Assembly: GCA_029204225.1 (NCBI GenBank)
Contig: CM055095.1
Span: forward strand, 26,457,312 to 26,521,311
Direction of reading: 5' to 3'
DNA from: Diphasiastrum complanatum
Taxonomy: Eukaryota; Streptophyta; Lycopodiopsida; Lycopodiales; Lycopodiaceae
Length of the DNA: 64,000 nt
Shown here in pieces: positions 48,272-60,002 of this stretch (positions are counted from its first letter, which is position 1; each line of letters starts with the position of its first letter). The notes under the pieces are model-generated. The model saw only the letters and a program-made list of their open reading frames with translations, ran no database searches and had not been told where the DNA came from. The position numbers and the translations under genes are program-made.

Positions 48272-50764
48272 CTATGAAGATTTGAGCATTGATCTTGATA
48301 TAACTCCAAGATTAGATCTATGCTTGATGAAAGCACTTTCGCTCAAAGGCTTGGTGAGTAGATCGGCAATACAAGAGGACGAGTTGACATGCTCCAAATA
48401 GATTTCTCCTCCAATAAGCTTTTCTCTCACAAAATGGTGTGCCACTTCTATGTGCTTGCTTCTTGCATGAAATATGGGATTATTGGCAAGAGCTTGGGCC
48501 GAGATGTTATCACACTTGATCATTGGTAGATCATCCTTCTTGATGCACTTTAGCTCCATTAATAACCTCTTGATCCAAAGCACTTCTTTGGTAGTTGTAG
48601 TGAGTGCTTTGTACTCGGCCTCACATGAAGAGAGAGATATAGTATCTTGTTTTTTGGAAAGCCAAGATATTAGATTGCCTCCAAGAAAGATAGTGTATGC
48701 ACTAATAGACTTTCGATCCATCTTGTCACTTGCAAAGTCCGAATCCGAGTAGCCAATAATGGATAGATCTTCACTTTTATAGAGTAGACCATAATCACAA
48801 GATGAAGATACATATCTTAGAATCCTCTTGGCAATCTTCCAATGATGGATCTTAGGATCTTGCATAAATTGACTCAATTTGTGCACACAAAAACTTAGAT
48901 CGGGCCTAGTAATGGTAAGCCAAATCAAGGAGCCTACAAGACTCCTAAAAAGTGTGATGTCCTCAAAGGATCTTTCATCACCTTTATTAGGATCTTTTAC
49001 AATTTGCTCCATTGGAGTATCTATGCTCTTAGAATTTTCCATATGGAATTTTTTCAGCATAGAGTGAGCATATCTAGATTGGCATATAAAGACATGATTT
49101 TCATAAAAATCAATTTCTAGGCCTAGGATGTCATGCATCTCTCCTAGATCTTGCATTTTAAACTCACATCCAAGTGCTAGCTTGGTTTCATCAACTAGCT
49201 TGATACAACTTCCACAAAGAATAATGTCATCAACATAAATTAGAAGAATGACAATATTGTTATCAACAAACTTTAGATACATGGAAGGATCATAGTCACT
49301 AAGAGTAAATCCTAGTGAGATAAGAAAAGAGTTAAGTCTTGAATACCATGATCTTGGTGCTTGCTTGAGTCCATAAAGACTTTTGAAGAGCAAGCACACT
49401 TTGGACTCATCCTTGATGAATCCTTGAGGTTGTTCCATATAGATCTCCTCCTCAAGATAACCATTTAGAAAAGCATTGGATACATCTAATTGGAACACCT
49501 TCCACTTGAAAAAACAAGCAAGAGAAATAAGAATTCTTATTGTCACCATCTTTGCAATGGGTGCAAAGGTCTCCTCATAATCAAGACCATGGATTTGAGC
49601 AAATCCTTTGGCACATAATCTTGCTTTATGCTTGTTGATGGTGCCATCATGATTGAACTTGATCCGAAATACCCACTTGCAACCAATCACATGCTTGTTG
49701 GATGGAGGATCCACAAGCTCCCAAGTATTGTTGGTGATCAATGCATCATACTCTCGCTTCATGGCATCATACCACTCCTTGGTATTGAGTGCCTCTTGTA
49801 CATTCTTTGGCTCTTCATGAGAGACATAAAAAACATAATTAGTGGAATCAAGATCCACTTGTTTGCCTTTGTCAACATATGAGAGCCTCTTAGGCTCGGA
49901 TCTATCTCTCATGGATCTTCTTGGTGAAAAAATCCGAGGAGAGTCTTCTTCAAATCTCGACCCCATCACATCATGATTGTCTTCAAAATCAATAGTTGAT
50001 GATGCATCCATAGATTTCTTGATCTCGGCCTCTTCAAATGATGAGTGTTGATCTTCATGAAAGACAACATCTCTACTTTCAATAACTTGAGAAGTAGAGA
50101 GCATAAAGACTCTATAGGCTTTCTTGGTGGATAAGTATCCAACCATGATCCCTTTGCATGCACTAGGATCTTCCTTATTCCTTGTTTCCAAGGGAATATG
50201 GACAAAGCATAAGCATCCAAAAACTCTAAGGTGATCAACCTTAGGCTTCTTCAAAAATAAGATTTCATATGGTGACTTTCCTCCAAGAGCTATATGTGGG
50301 AGCCTATTACAAAGATAATTTGCACAATTAATGGCTTCTCCCCAAAAATCTTTGGGCAAAGATGCCTCAATTCTCATAGATTTTGCACATTCACATAGAG
50401 ATCTATTCTTTCTCTCGGCCACTCCATTTTGAGATGGAGAGTAGGCACAAGAAAACTCTCTTTTAATGCCTTCAAGCTCACAAAAATCTTGAAATTTATT
50501 GGAGATATATTCACCACCTCCATCACTTCTAAGAGCTTTTATCTTGAATGAGAATTGCTTCTCTACATAAGCTTTGAAAATAAGGAAATGATCAAACACC
50601 ATAGATTTAGAAGCAAGAAGATATATCCAAGTGAATCTTGTGTAATCATCAATGAAAGTAACAAAACAAGTGGCTCCCCCCTTGCTTGTAGTTGATGAGA
50701 AATGCACATCCTAGTGGATTAACTCCAAAGGATGCTTGCTTTTGATAGAAGATCTTGTAAAAAA
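48272..50764 (-). CDS. Copia Pol C-terminal part: integrase core, RT, RNase H
   Basis: The open part runs from 50,707 to 48,272 (811 residues). Integrase core: CFVTFIDDYTRFTW, RSDGGGEYIS, AERKNRSLCE. RT: WVFRIKFNHDGTINKHKARL, QLDVSNAFLNGYLEEEIYM, LLIYVDDIILCG with the catalytic YVDD. RNase H: GYSDSDFASDKMDRKSISAY, SLSSCEAEYKAL, KCDNISAQALANNP. The end has ADLLTKPL. All catalytic signatures appear present. The frame upstream is closed by TAG at 50,713-50,711, where Trp or another residue is expected, and reading back beyond it stays in register only to about 50,750. This is the best-preserved pol in the window. Confidence 0.9.
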
Positions 50765-52256
50765 TTTTGTGAAATTTAGCAATAGCACAAGCCTCACAAG
50801 GCTTGATCTTCTTGGAGAGTGACTTTGGCAAGCCAATAGCTTTGGATTCTTTGATCATAAAGAGCATGGATTTGTAGTTGGGATGTCCCAACCTCCTATG
50901 CCATAATTCCTCCATAGAGAGCTTGTTCACAAGAGCAACATTACAAGCATTCACATACTCATTTGGATCTAGTTTATAGATGCCACCAAATCTAGATCCT
51001 AATGCAAGTATCTCATCATTATTCTTGATAGTGCAAGTATCAACATTGAATTTTACATCAAGGCCATTATCAAGCAATTGGCCAACACTAATAAGATTCT
51101 TGGTAAGCTTAGGTACATAAAGAACTCTAGAGAGAGAAAGAACTTTAGAGGATGCAAGCTTCAAGGGAATGTTTCCTATGCCTTCAATAGGACATTCAAA
51201 ATCATTTGCAGTGTATATTGATTTCTTGACTCCATCATAAGGTGCAATAAAAGAGAAAGAGTCCTTGGAGCTACACATATGTGAAGAGGCTCCACTATCA
51301 ATATACCATAGGCCGTCCTTCTTGAAAGGAGTAGATGAGAAACTAGAGACCATAAGAGATCCCTCTCCATCACTTGCAATAGTGTCTTCCTTCTCATTGG
51401 TAATATTGGCTTGCTTGAGTTGATTCTTCTTTTTGAAGCAATTGGTGGCATAATGACCTTCCTTGCCACAATAAAAGCACTTGATCTTCTTCTTCTTGAG
51501 CTTGGATGATGAAGCATTAGAGGAATCATCTTCCTCCTCATCTTTGTCTTTGGATTTGACTTTGTCCTTGCTTGAGGATTGTTGATGTTGGTTCTTGCTC
51601 CTCCCTCTGTGCTTATCCTTGGCAAAGAGAGCTTTGCCATCATTATGAGTGAGAAAAAGCTTGTCCATCCTCAAGAGCTTGTACTCTTGTCTTGATTCTT
51701 CTGAAATTAGCACACTTTGGAGAGCCTCCAAACTTGGTAGCTCCTCCTTAATGGCATAGGATTGGACAAGGTTATCAAATTCACTTCTCAAGCCATTGAG
51801 AATGACTTGAACTAGCTCATTTTGATTGATGGAATCACTAATGCAAGCAAGCTCTCTATGAATATCTTTTACTCTCAAAACATAACTAGATGCACTCTCA
51901 TCACTCTTTTGGCTACCTTGAAAGATTTGATTCCTAAGAGTGAGAAGCCTAGAGGTATTCTTAGCCTCATAGATAGTCTTGAGACAATCCCAAGCTTCTT
52001 TGGCTGTTGTACAAGTACCTATCTCCCTGAATATCTCATTAGAGACATTCATCTTAATGTAGTGGAGAGCCATCCTAGCTCTCTTTTTGTATTTTTGAAC
52101 CTCTTGAAGAACTTGTGGTTCTTCTTCAAGGCCAATAACTATGTCCATCACATCTTGAAGGATCAAGATGGACTCCATCCTCATTTTCCAAATTGAATAA
52201 TTTGAAGTGGTCAATCTTTCACTTGGTTCCAACAAGGATGAACCCATTGAAGACAT
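50765..52256 (-). CDS. Copia Gag-protease-integrase N-terminal part
   Basis: The ORF begins MSSMGSSLLEPSERL at 52,256 (an upstream in-frame ATG at 52,310 is less likely because it precedes the usual gag start). Gag: NYSIWKMRMESILILQDV, CTTAKEAWDCLKTIYEAKNT, SSYVLRVKDIH. Knuckle: CFYCGKEGHYATNC, intact. Protease: WYIDSGASSHMCS. Gag-preintegrase: ELWHRRLGHPNYKSM; then CEACAIAKFHK. The frame shifts at a run of six T (minus strand) near 50,764-50,759, where one base too many would explain the loss of register with the integrase core. Confidence 0.9.
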
Positions 52257-52999
52257 TTGAAGTGAAGAAAACTCAAATGATGAACAATAAATGTTGCTAC
52301 ACACTCTCAATAGGATCCAATAATTGAGTAAAATCTCCTCCTATGAAAGATCTTGCAACTATTTGTGAATTGATTTTCACTAGCTACTCAAATCTCTCTA
52401 AAACAAGATCTATTTCACATCAAATGATGGAGTATAGGCAAAGTTAGGATCTAACACTCTTAGCACGTGTGAAATACACTAAGAAACCAAATTTGACTCA
52501 AATACAATGATATTGCATGAAACAAAATGGCTAAGATCTCAAAACAGTGCCTAGATCACATATAGATGAGATTGGCAAGCATTCAACTGTGATTTTGGAT
52601 CAACCAAGCAATCTCTTGACCAAACCAAATGTGTCCACCCAGGTCTAGGTGCCCTACCTAACCCTCTTCAAAAGCTTATAACTTTTGATTAGCCCAACCA
52701 ACTGGAATGAAACTGATTGCAACAGAAAATAGACAAAAATAGCTTCAAAACAAGCTATCAAGCAAGATAAATGGATCAAACATGAGAGGACTTCCAAAAT
52801 AAAATTGGATGTTCCTCACACGTGTCTGAGCACCTGATGCTGTACAGTACCAGGTCAGACCCAATCAATGTCCTTTTGATCTCTTTTGATCCAAGATTGA
52901 ACAAGATAGCTAGGAAAATGGGCCTTGACAACTTCTAGCTCAAGATTGATGAAATTTTTTTCACTTAGATGGATCAAAATGCATGGTAACCTTAGGTAG

Positions 53000-53011
53000 G
53001 CTCTGATACCA
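53000..53011 (-). other. Primer binding site of the copia element
   Basis: TGGTATCAGAGC directly follows the 5' LTR end with no spacer. Confidence 0.9.
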
Positions 53012-53670
53012 TGTTGAATTTCACACGTGTGGATTGTCCACAACATGTACTTGTGATCTCCTAAGGTGTGTAGATGGACCAAGATCAAGACTAGATTGAG
53101 ATTCAAAATCAATCTTAGATCCTATGGCAAAAACACACTACTACATGCATTCAATCACTTCCAACTCTCACTCACACGTGTGGGAAGTATTCAAAAAATA
53201 ATCTAAGTAAAAACAAGCTACTCTCCTCGAGTAGAGAGAGAAAGCTAGAAATCCAATAACTCACAAAATCCATGAAATCACCAAATCAATTACATTCAAA
53301 ATAAGGAGTACAATGATACTAGTAGGTCCACGAGCTACCACTATGCTTAACTATGATTGGACCATATGATCCTATTGGATCATTGATCCATGCACCTCTT
53401 AATTCTATTGGACTATATTCAAGCACACCTCAATTTCTTATTGGACCTCTTGGAATTCATCAAACAAAAGCTTAACACTTGTCTACACTCTAATTGGCAC
53501 GTGTTTAGCCTCTTACTCTATTTTGGCTCAATAGAGGCATTACAAGGGGAAATGCATAATTTGCCATCTATGCCAAATTTATTCCTATCAACATCCTACA
53601 CCTAGATGCTTGATGTAAAAAACATAAGACCCCTATATCTAACATAGATAATCTTTTTCAATTCTTTACA
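53012..53670 (-). repeat. 5' LTR of the copia element
   Basis: Pairs with 47,529-48,253. The minus-strand start reads TGTAAAGAATTG, one base different from the other copy. Confidence 0.9.
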
Positions 53671-54244
53671 CCTATCCGAGACATAAATCCATGTGCCTCC
53701 AACTTGATGTAGAGCTTGTCTCCACCCCATCCAAAACCGCATCTTAGTCGCGGGCTCTGATACCAATGTAAAGACCCTAAAGGATTGCCCCTAAGATGAG
53801 GATAGGAGAACACAATAGGAGAGACTATGGAGCCAAACCGCCCAATCAATCCTAGATCAGACCTAGATGTAGCCCCCAAGCCATGCCATGTGAAGGAAGA
53901 GGAGAAGAGAGAAACTAGTAACCTAAACCAATATGTCGACGGGAAAATCCCTACCTCATTATATAGAGAATAGAGTCGTGTGTATGAAACCATGCAACCC
54001 CCATGCATGTCAACTATAAATAGATCACATCTCTTCATGCAGTACTCCTGTCTATATCTGTCACACAGACATGCAATACTCCATGTTTCTCAAGTAGAGT
54101 GTCTGGGTCCTCTCAAGGTTAATTAGTCACAAACTGGCCTTGACATGGAATTAAATCACGGCGTGACCAACAATCTCGAATACTGGAGGGCCGGTCTACC
54201 ATATTAGGACTATTCCAGGTCCTTAATTGAATATGGCCATAACA
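53671..54244 (-). mobile_element. Ty3 chromovirus LTR with primer site and short interior
   Basis: The LTR (53,767-54,244, 478 bp) starts on the minus strand TGTTATGGCC and ends TCTTTACA. One spacer base and the primer site TGGTATCAGAGC (53,765-53,754) follow, then about 80 bp of interior up to the copia insertion. This is a 5' LTR of the same family as 19,017-19,453. Its partner and coding region are not seen in the window. Confidence 0.8.
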
Positions 54245-54806
54245 ACTTTGATAGCACTTCTTGCATTTTTCCTTGAATATGAATAAAATTTCACGGCCCA
54301 ATGTTCCTTTGACCATTTTTCCCTTGACCTATTTGACACTTATGCAACATCTTGAGAGTAAATTGTTTTTCCCCTTTCTACTTGGGGCTCATGGCACCAT
54401 TGTGAATCAAAATCTACATGTAATCCTAAAAAAGTTCTTCTAGCTACAAGGTCATAAGGGCAATTTGTTTGATTGAGGACATTGACTTGTCAGAACATAG
54501 TTTGAATCATTTTATGTACGTTGGGTCCGATCCTCTTTTTGATTGTAGTCCTCAAAAAGATTGTATGGAATAAATCTAGATACCATGTCCAACAATTAGT
54601 CATGTGAACCTATAAATTGTACTGCCCATATTGTGAATATTAAGTATCAACTTTTCTCAAGCAAAGAAAGGTATGATCAATTGCTCATGACTCACATGAT
54701 GTGTTGCATTTATCTCCTTTACTCTCCTAAATCCTATGTTAATCTGCCTCCATTCATGCTGCTATATTTTACTTGTGTTGTTGCACAGTTTGCATATTTA
54801 CATGTA
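54245..54806. other. Unassigned
   Basis: AT-rich sequence, no coding or repeat structure recognised. Confidence 0.35.
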
Positions 54807-55265
54807 AAATAAGGCAGGCGAAAACGCGACTGTCTGCATTCTTACTCGGGGATTTCCACAGGCGAAAAAGACGACTTTGTGTTTTTACACATAATTTATG
54901 ACAGGCAAAAAAGGCAACACTGTCCTACAAATGCCAAAGGTGCCCTTATAGAAAAGCGAAGGTACCCTGTAAATCAATTTTTAAGGCATTTCTCATAGTG
55001 TCGCGTTTTTCGCATTTTCATCAATGTTAATTTTAGTGATATATAGTCTGCAGAATTACACGGAGTTTACGACAATGTCGCATTTTTTGCCTGACAGAAA
55101 TCTCGTGTAAAATCACAGTGTTGCATTTTTCGCTCTTCAAAAGAGTCTCAAATGTTAAGGAAATAACACTGGCAAAATGTGGGACAACTCTTAATGAGAT
55201 TTAAGGGCACCTTCTCCTTTTTCGCATTTTTTGTCTTTTTCGCGAAAAACCCGATAGTGTCGCTT
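54807..55265. repeat. Fold-back region with repeated GCGAAAAA/TTTTTCGC motifs
   Basis: Left arm (about 54,868-54,938) and right arm (about 55,065-55,135) are inverted and match at roughly 75%, sharing CAGGCAAAAAA and TTTTACAC. Variants of GCGAAAAACGCGACA occur in one direction in the left half and in the other direction (GTGTCGCGTTTTTCGC, ATGTCGCATTTTTTGCC, GTGTTGCATTTTTCGC) in the right half. No coding. Confidence 0.6.
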
Positions 55266-55799
55266 GTGGGTGTTTTAGTTCATTTCTGCAGAGTTACAAT
55301 TTTGGTTCATTTATGCAGACAGAACGTTTATGGCCAATTTTACCGCTTATCAGCAATCAATAACAAGGACCGGATGGATGTCAGCTGATCACCAGCCAAC
55401 TGGATGCCAGCTGACCATACTGAATCAATACTATCCTTCATTGCATTCAGTCTTCGTCTCAGAATGTGGCATTTCTGTTTTTCCTTCATGACTAATTCGC
55501 GAATAATTCACGACTAATTATTTGTCTGATAATTTTTCGATGCTTAAGGGTTTGGCTACGTAATCACTGTAGTACTGGCAATTTCAAAGTTAGTTACTAT
55601 AAGTTCAAACGTGATTTCTATCACTATTGTTTTGTTTAAAATTGATACGCATAGTCATGCATTGGAAAGATGAAGATAGTTTATTCCGCCATGCATGAAA
55701 AGTTTTCTTTCTAGACACTCGAATTATTTTTCATTTGTTTCTTTTCGAGTTCATTTCTTTTCAAGCTAGACCTATCTTCTGCAGACCACTTTCCAACAC

Positions 55800-56260
55800 C
55801 AAAGAAGTCTAGGACATCTTGAGCACGTATGAAGTGTGAGATATAGCTTCCAAGCTACATCTCAAGAAGAAATTTTACTGCCTCAAGATGGCAAATGGTG
55901 ATTCCCTGCAAAATCACATCAACCAACCTGTTGAAGCAAATGGCCACTGTCAGATCTGTCATAGACGATCAAGATGCAGTGATGCAACTGCTTACAAGCT
56001 TGCCAAGACTCTTTCAAGAGTCATTGCAATGTTGTTGTAGGAAGACACGTAGAGGAATGAAGCCTCTAGTTCCTCAACTGATTCTTACGCTTTGTACACC
56101 AACAAGAGCACGACTAAGCAGAAGAAGAAAAAAGGTCCGAAGCAATCAAAGCAAGACCAGGAACCAGCACAACACAATGAACAGTCGAATTCACAGACGA
56201 AGAATGCAGATATTGCAAGAAAAACAACCACAAGATTATACTACAAGAAAATAAATATTA
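55800..56260 (+). pseudogene. Copia gag fragment
   Basis: Broken frames show KLHLKKKFYCLKMANGDSLQ, QMATVRSVIDDQDAVMQLLT and SLPRLFQESL, characteristic of copia gag. A knuckle scrap ECRYCKKNNHK near 56,195 resembles the knuckle of the remnant at 12,960, so both may come from one family. Sequence from 56,265 to 56,800 holds nothing recognisable. Confidence 0.65.
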
Positions 56261-56804
56261 AAGCCCTAAATGTGCACTACTTAATTTTAATATTCAATGG
56301 CATTTATTTCAAATTTTAACTGTGACTAGATGCAATAATGGTCTAAAAAAACAACTTTTATAAAGAAAAGAGCATTAATTTTTGATATTAAAAAAAAGCC
56401 TACTAGAAATAAATTAAAATGAAAAAGCTTCATGTATTGCTGAGAAAGAAAGGGTTACAATTACTTTGTGTTTAGTCACTTACGGAACATACATCAAAAT
56501 GATGTGGGTTAGTCATGCTAATGGTGAAATGTAAGAAGCTCGAGATGGCAATAAAAGTGATGTGGGCAAGACCGTAAAATAGTCTGTGCTAAGGCCCCCC
56601 AGTCCTATGGCCTTATTATATGTTGTACACTCTTAATCTATTCCTTAGCTCAAACTCGTGAATTGATTTATAAAAGGTGAAGAAGAAGCCTACTGCCAGA
56701 TTAAGTCCTCAGGCCCCCAATAATATTATTAGAGGGAGGGGCTTCAACCTTCACTCGACTGCTAACACAAGAAAAAAAAGATCTTAAGTAAATAATTGTC
56801 AGCC

Positions 56805-58680
56805 TACAATGTCAACCTTGACCAAACAAAGAACAAGTTAGCCCTGACGGCGCGACTGGTGGTGAGTTGGCTCAGCTTATCCCATTTGTGCGGTTGTTCT
56901 ATGCTACTGAGACTCCTCTCTTTTTCAGTCACCATGTGCGCTCTGGGGATCTTTCTACTATCCAGTCTGCAGCAGGTACTCGTCAAGGTGATCCTTTGGC
57001 TGGTCCTCTTTTCGCTCTGGCTCATTTTCATGCACTTCAAGCTCTGCAGAGGCCTTTCTCTCCTGCTTATTTCTTTCGGTTTCTGATGACACTCATGTTG
57101 TTGGTCCTGCTTCTACGGTGCTCCTCGCATTTCATCATTTCTTTGAGCACCTGACTTCTCTTGGTTTGTCTATTCAACCTCGCAAGTGTTCAGTGTGGTC
57201 TCCAGCAGGTCTTCCCCCGGACTTCGTTCCTCCTCAAGGTTTCCTTGCTCCTTCGGATGGCAGTCGAATTCTAGGTGTTCCTTTTGGGTCTGCTTCCTTC
57301 AGCTCTGCCTTTCTTGGTGAGGCTCTCCAGGAGGATGTTGCTCATTCAGATCTGCTTCCCCAGTTGGGCGACACTCAGGTCGCGTTTGGCATCTTGACGG
57401 CTTGCTTTATCCAACGTCCTTCTTATCTGCTGCGGACTTTCCCCCCTACCCCTGACTTTTTGCATCTCCTCTCTTCCTTGATAGCTCTCTTATGGATGTT
57501 TTTGGCTGCTTTTGGGCCCAGGTTCTTTGGATGGTGTGGAGACCCTTTCATCTCGGAACCAGGCTCGGTTACCCATTTCTTGTGGAGGTGTGGGTCTTCT
57601 CTCTACGGTTTCTTCTTCACTTGCAGCTTTTCTTGGGAGCTGGGCTCTTGTCGCCCCTGCTTTGTCTTCTCGGTTCCTTTCTGGCTTTCGCCCTCTCTTG
57701 GCGGATTGCATTGCTCATGTGGATAGCGGTTCTCTGTCTTTCCAGCACCTCCTCATTGTTGCGCTAGAGCTCCTCCCCCTCTCTGCCCAAGCTTGTCTTC
57801 CTCCTTTTGAGAAACTCCTCACTTTCAGTTTAGATCACCTGCAAGAGACCCTCTTGGAGCGCGTGCACAAGCATATCCTTTCCAGCATGCTCTCTGAGGA
57901 TCCTTCGGCGTTGCATCGAGCTCGACTTCTTTCTTGTGCGGGTCATGGTGCTGGGGCTTGGTTGTCAGCTCGGCCTGTTATCCCTTCCTTTCAGTTGTCT
58001 TCGGCCATCTTCACCACTACTCTTCGTCTTCGCTTGGGGCTTCCTCATCCTTCGGTCTTGGGTCTCTCCAAGTGTGTTTGTGGTCACCCTATTAATGCTC
58101 TTGCTATCCACCTCCTCCGATGTCCTTCTGGGAGTAGCAGTCTCATGTCCTTCCTTCTTCCGCGTCCCACTCTTCTCGTGACATGTTGACATTGTCTTCT
58201 CTCGGGATGGGCTTCGTACTTTGGCAGATGTTGTTGTTGTTGATCCCACGCGTGGTGACCTATTGCCTCGATCTGCCTTTACACCAGGAGAAACGGCAGG
58301 CGTCGCAGCACAAGAGAAGAAAAAAACTACTCTGACAGGCACCCCACTGATGCTTTCCTTCCTTTGGCTATTGAGACTTATGGCACTTTGCATCGACGCT
58401 TTGAGGATTTTCTTTGCATGTGTTCTCATCAGACGGCAGAGCGTCAAGGTATTCCTGGTTCTATTCTCATGGCTTCTTTCAAACAACGTGTTACATCTCA
58501 TCTCCCTTCATTAGCCGACTCACCACCTCTTCACTTTTCCGATCTGCTGCAGTCAATTGGCAGACTCCCATGGACATCATCATAGTTTATGCACTTTTAT
58601 TTTTAATGCCAGGATTTGGATTAATCTTAGCTTTACTGCAAGCTTCGCTCTTGTTTGAGCCTACTTTTGTTTAAACTTCC
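56805..58680 (+). pseudogene. Non-LTR-type reverse transcriptase remnant with C-terminal nuclease-like part
   Basis: Read across several frames, the plus strand shows RT features: QLIPFVRLFYATETPLFF, GTRQGDPLAGPLFALAHFHA and SDDTHVVGPAS, where S replaces the usual A of the ADD catalytic motif. These are followed by LGLSIQPRKCSVW and RILGVPFGS. Further on come ARLLSCAGHGAGAWL, LRLRLGLPHP and CVCGHPINALAIHLLRC, a Cys/His patch usual downstream of such RTs. Next is DVVVVDPTRGDL and then PLAIETYGTLHRRFEDFL, which could be a restriction-like endonuclease fold. At least three frameshifts are needed and the 5' part is absent. The family is known to me as an unnamed plant/algal RT group. Confidence 0.65.
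56808..56852 (+). repeat. Arm of an inverted repeat around the RT remnant
   Basis: About 45 bp (AATGTCAACCTTGACCAAAC and on) recur in reverse orientation at about 59,198-59,240 with few changes. Confidence 0.6.
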
Positions 58681-58739
58681 CCTTCGGGGTGTATATATCT
58701 TTTTCATCAATGTACCTACTACTTTTTCCTATGAATAAA

Positions 58740-59890
58740 TGCACCAGGGTGTTTCACTTCAATATGTAGCCATTGAAGGAGCAATGTAGTCATAAAGATA
58801 GATGACATCTCCAGCAAGCACTTTTGAGGATTCTAAAGGAGGTGATTAGGTGATAGTATAGAAGGCTCATTGTCTCAATTGCCCTAGGTGATCCAGGCTA
58901 CTCTCCATTAAGTTCCATCTACATCTTCAAGCATTGTCACCATCAATGTAGACCTTGAAAGTTTTTGTTGATGCAATCGTGGGTCAATGTCATTGGTAGA
59001 GCTTTGTGCATTCTTGTTTTGAGAGTGTATAGGGGTTGAGATTACACTTGCATTTTTCTAGAAGGGCTGAGATTTTCACCTGTATTTATCTACTGCAATC
59101 AAGGGCTAGGATCATTGGCTAACTTATTGAATCCTCAGAGGTACTTGTTGGAGTTGTCATCCATCTTTCTGGATTGCACCACTTAAAGAATGACTACCTA
59201 TGTGTTTGGTCAAAGCTAGCATGTTCTTTGTTTGATCAAGGTTAACATTGTGGACTGGAGCTAGTTTTTTTCTACATATATACTTTTGTTGCAATGAATA
59301 GATTGTATGTATTGGCATCTTCATCGCTTCTATGGATTCTAGAATTATGCAGAAAATTTGTTTAGCATTCATGTTCTTACCTCATTGCTTACTGTTCATT
59401 AATGTCTTCGTGGCTAAGATTTCACATGCTTTTCTATACATCAGTCATGGGCCAAGATCATTGCCTGACTTCTAGGTGACAAACTGAAATGCTGTAAGGC
59501 AATTGTGAATGCATGAACTTGTTTTATAGTAACAATAACTTGACTATCAAACTGATCTCAATATTTGTTCCAGAGCGTAGGTGTATATGCAGATATATTT
59601 AATCTTCAACATGGGCATCACGTAAGACTGAATAAAAAGCTGATGTGACTATTTTCCTGTTGATGGTGCTAGCTCAACTCCTTGAGATAGGCATTTGTTA
59701 ACAATCTCTGAATATTAAGTCTTCCATACAGAATGGAGAAATTCCTCCCCTAAAGCTAATGACGAAGTTGACATGAACAGGGATAACAAGACATAATATG
59801 ATGCCCTGGATTGCTTACTTTTTCAAGTTTCCAAAAGGTGTTTAAAGAAAGAGAGGCCATATTATATCATTCCGAGGACCATCTATATAT
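58740..59890. other. Intergenic region between RT remnant and GH28 gene
   Basis: No gene is recognised. It carries the second arm of the inverted repeat (about 59,198-59,240). The last 100 bp would include the 3' untranslated region of the GH28 gene. Confidence 0.4.
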
Positions 59891-60002
59891 TATCAATGCT
59901 GATCAAGCATAGCCGTATGAACACTCAAAATCATCGTAATCGCTTCATACAGGAAAGCATGGGCAGGAAGATCCAATAAATTCTCATTTGGCCTACGGTC
60001 AG

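Larger units (their letters stand above)
47529..53670 (-). mobile_element. Nearly intact Ty1/copia retrotransposon
   Basis: Minus strand: 5' LTR 53,012-53,670 (659 bp), primer site 53,000-53,011 directly adjoining, leader 52,257-52,999, gag-pol 52,256-48,272, a short purine-rich stretch (48,254-48,262), and 3' LTR 47,529-48,253 (725 bp). The two LTRs differ by few substitutions plus two length differences (an extra segment near 47,745-47,800 and another near 47,990-48,025 in the 3' copy), so the insertion is fairly young. ACACC lies at 47,524-47,528 and again at 53,668-53,672, a candidate target duplication that overlaps the last LTR bases and so is ambiguous. Only two coding lesions are evident. 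Confidence 0.9.
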
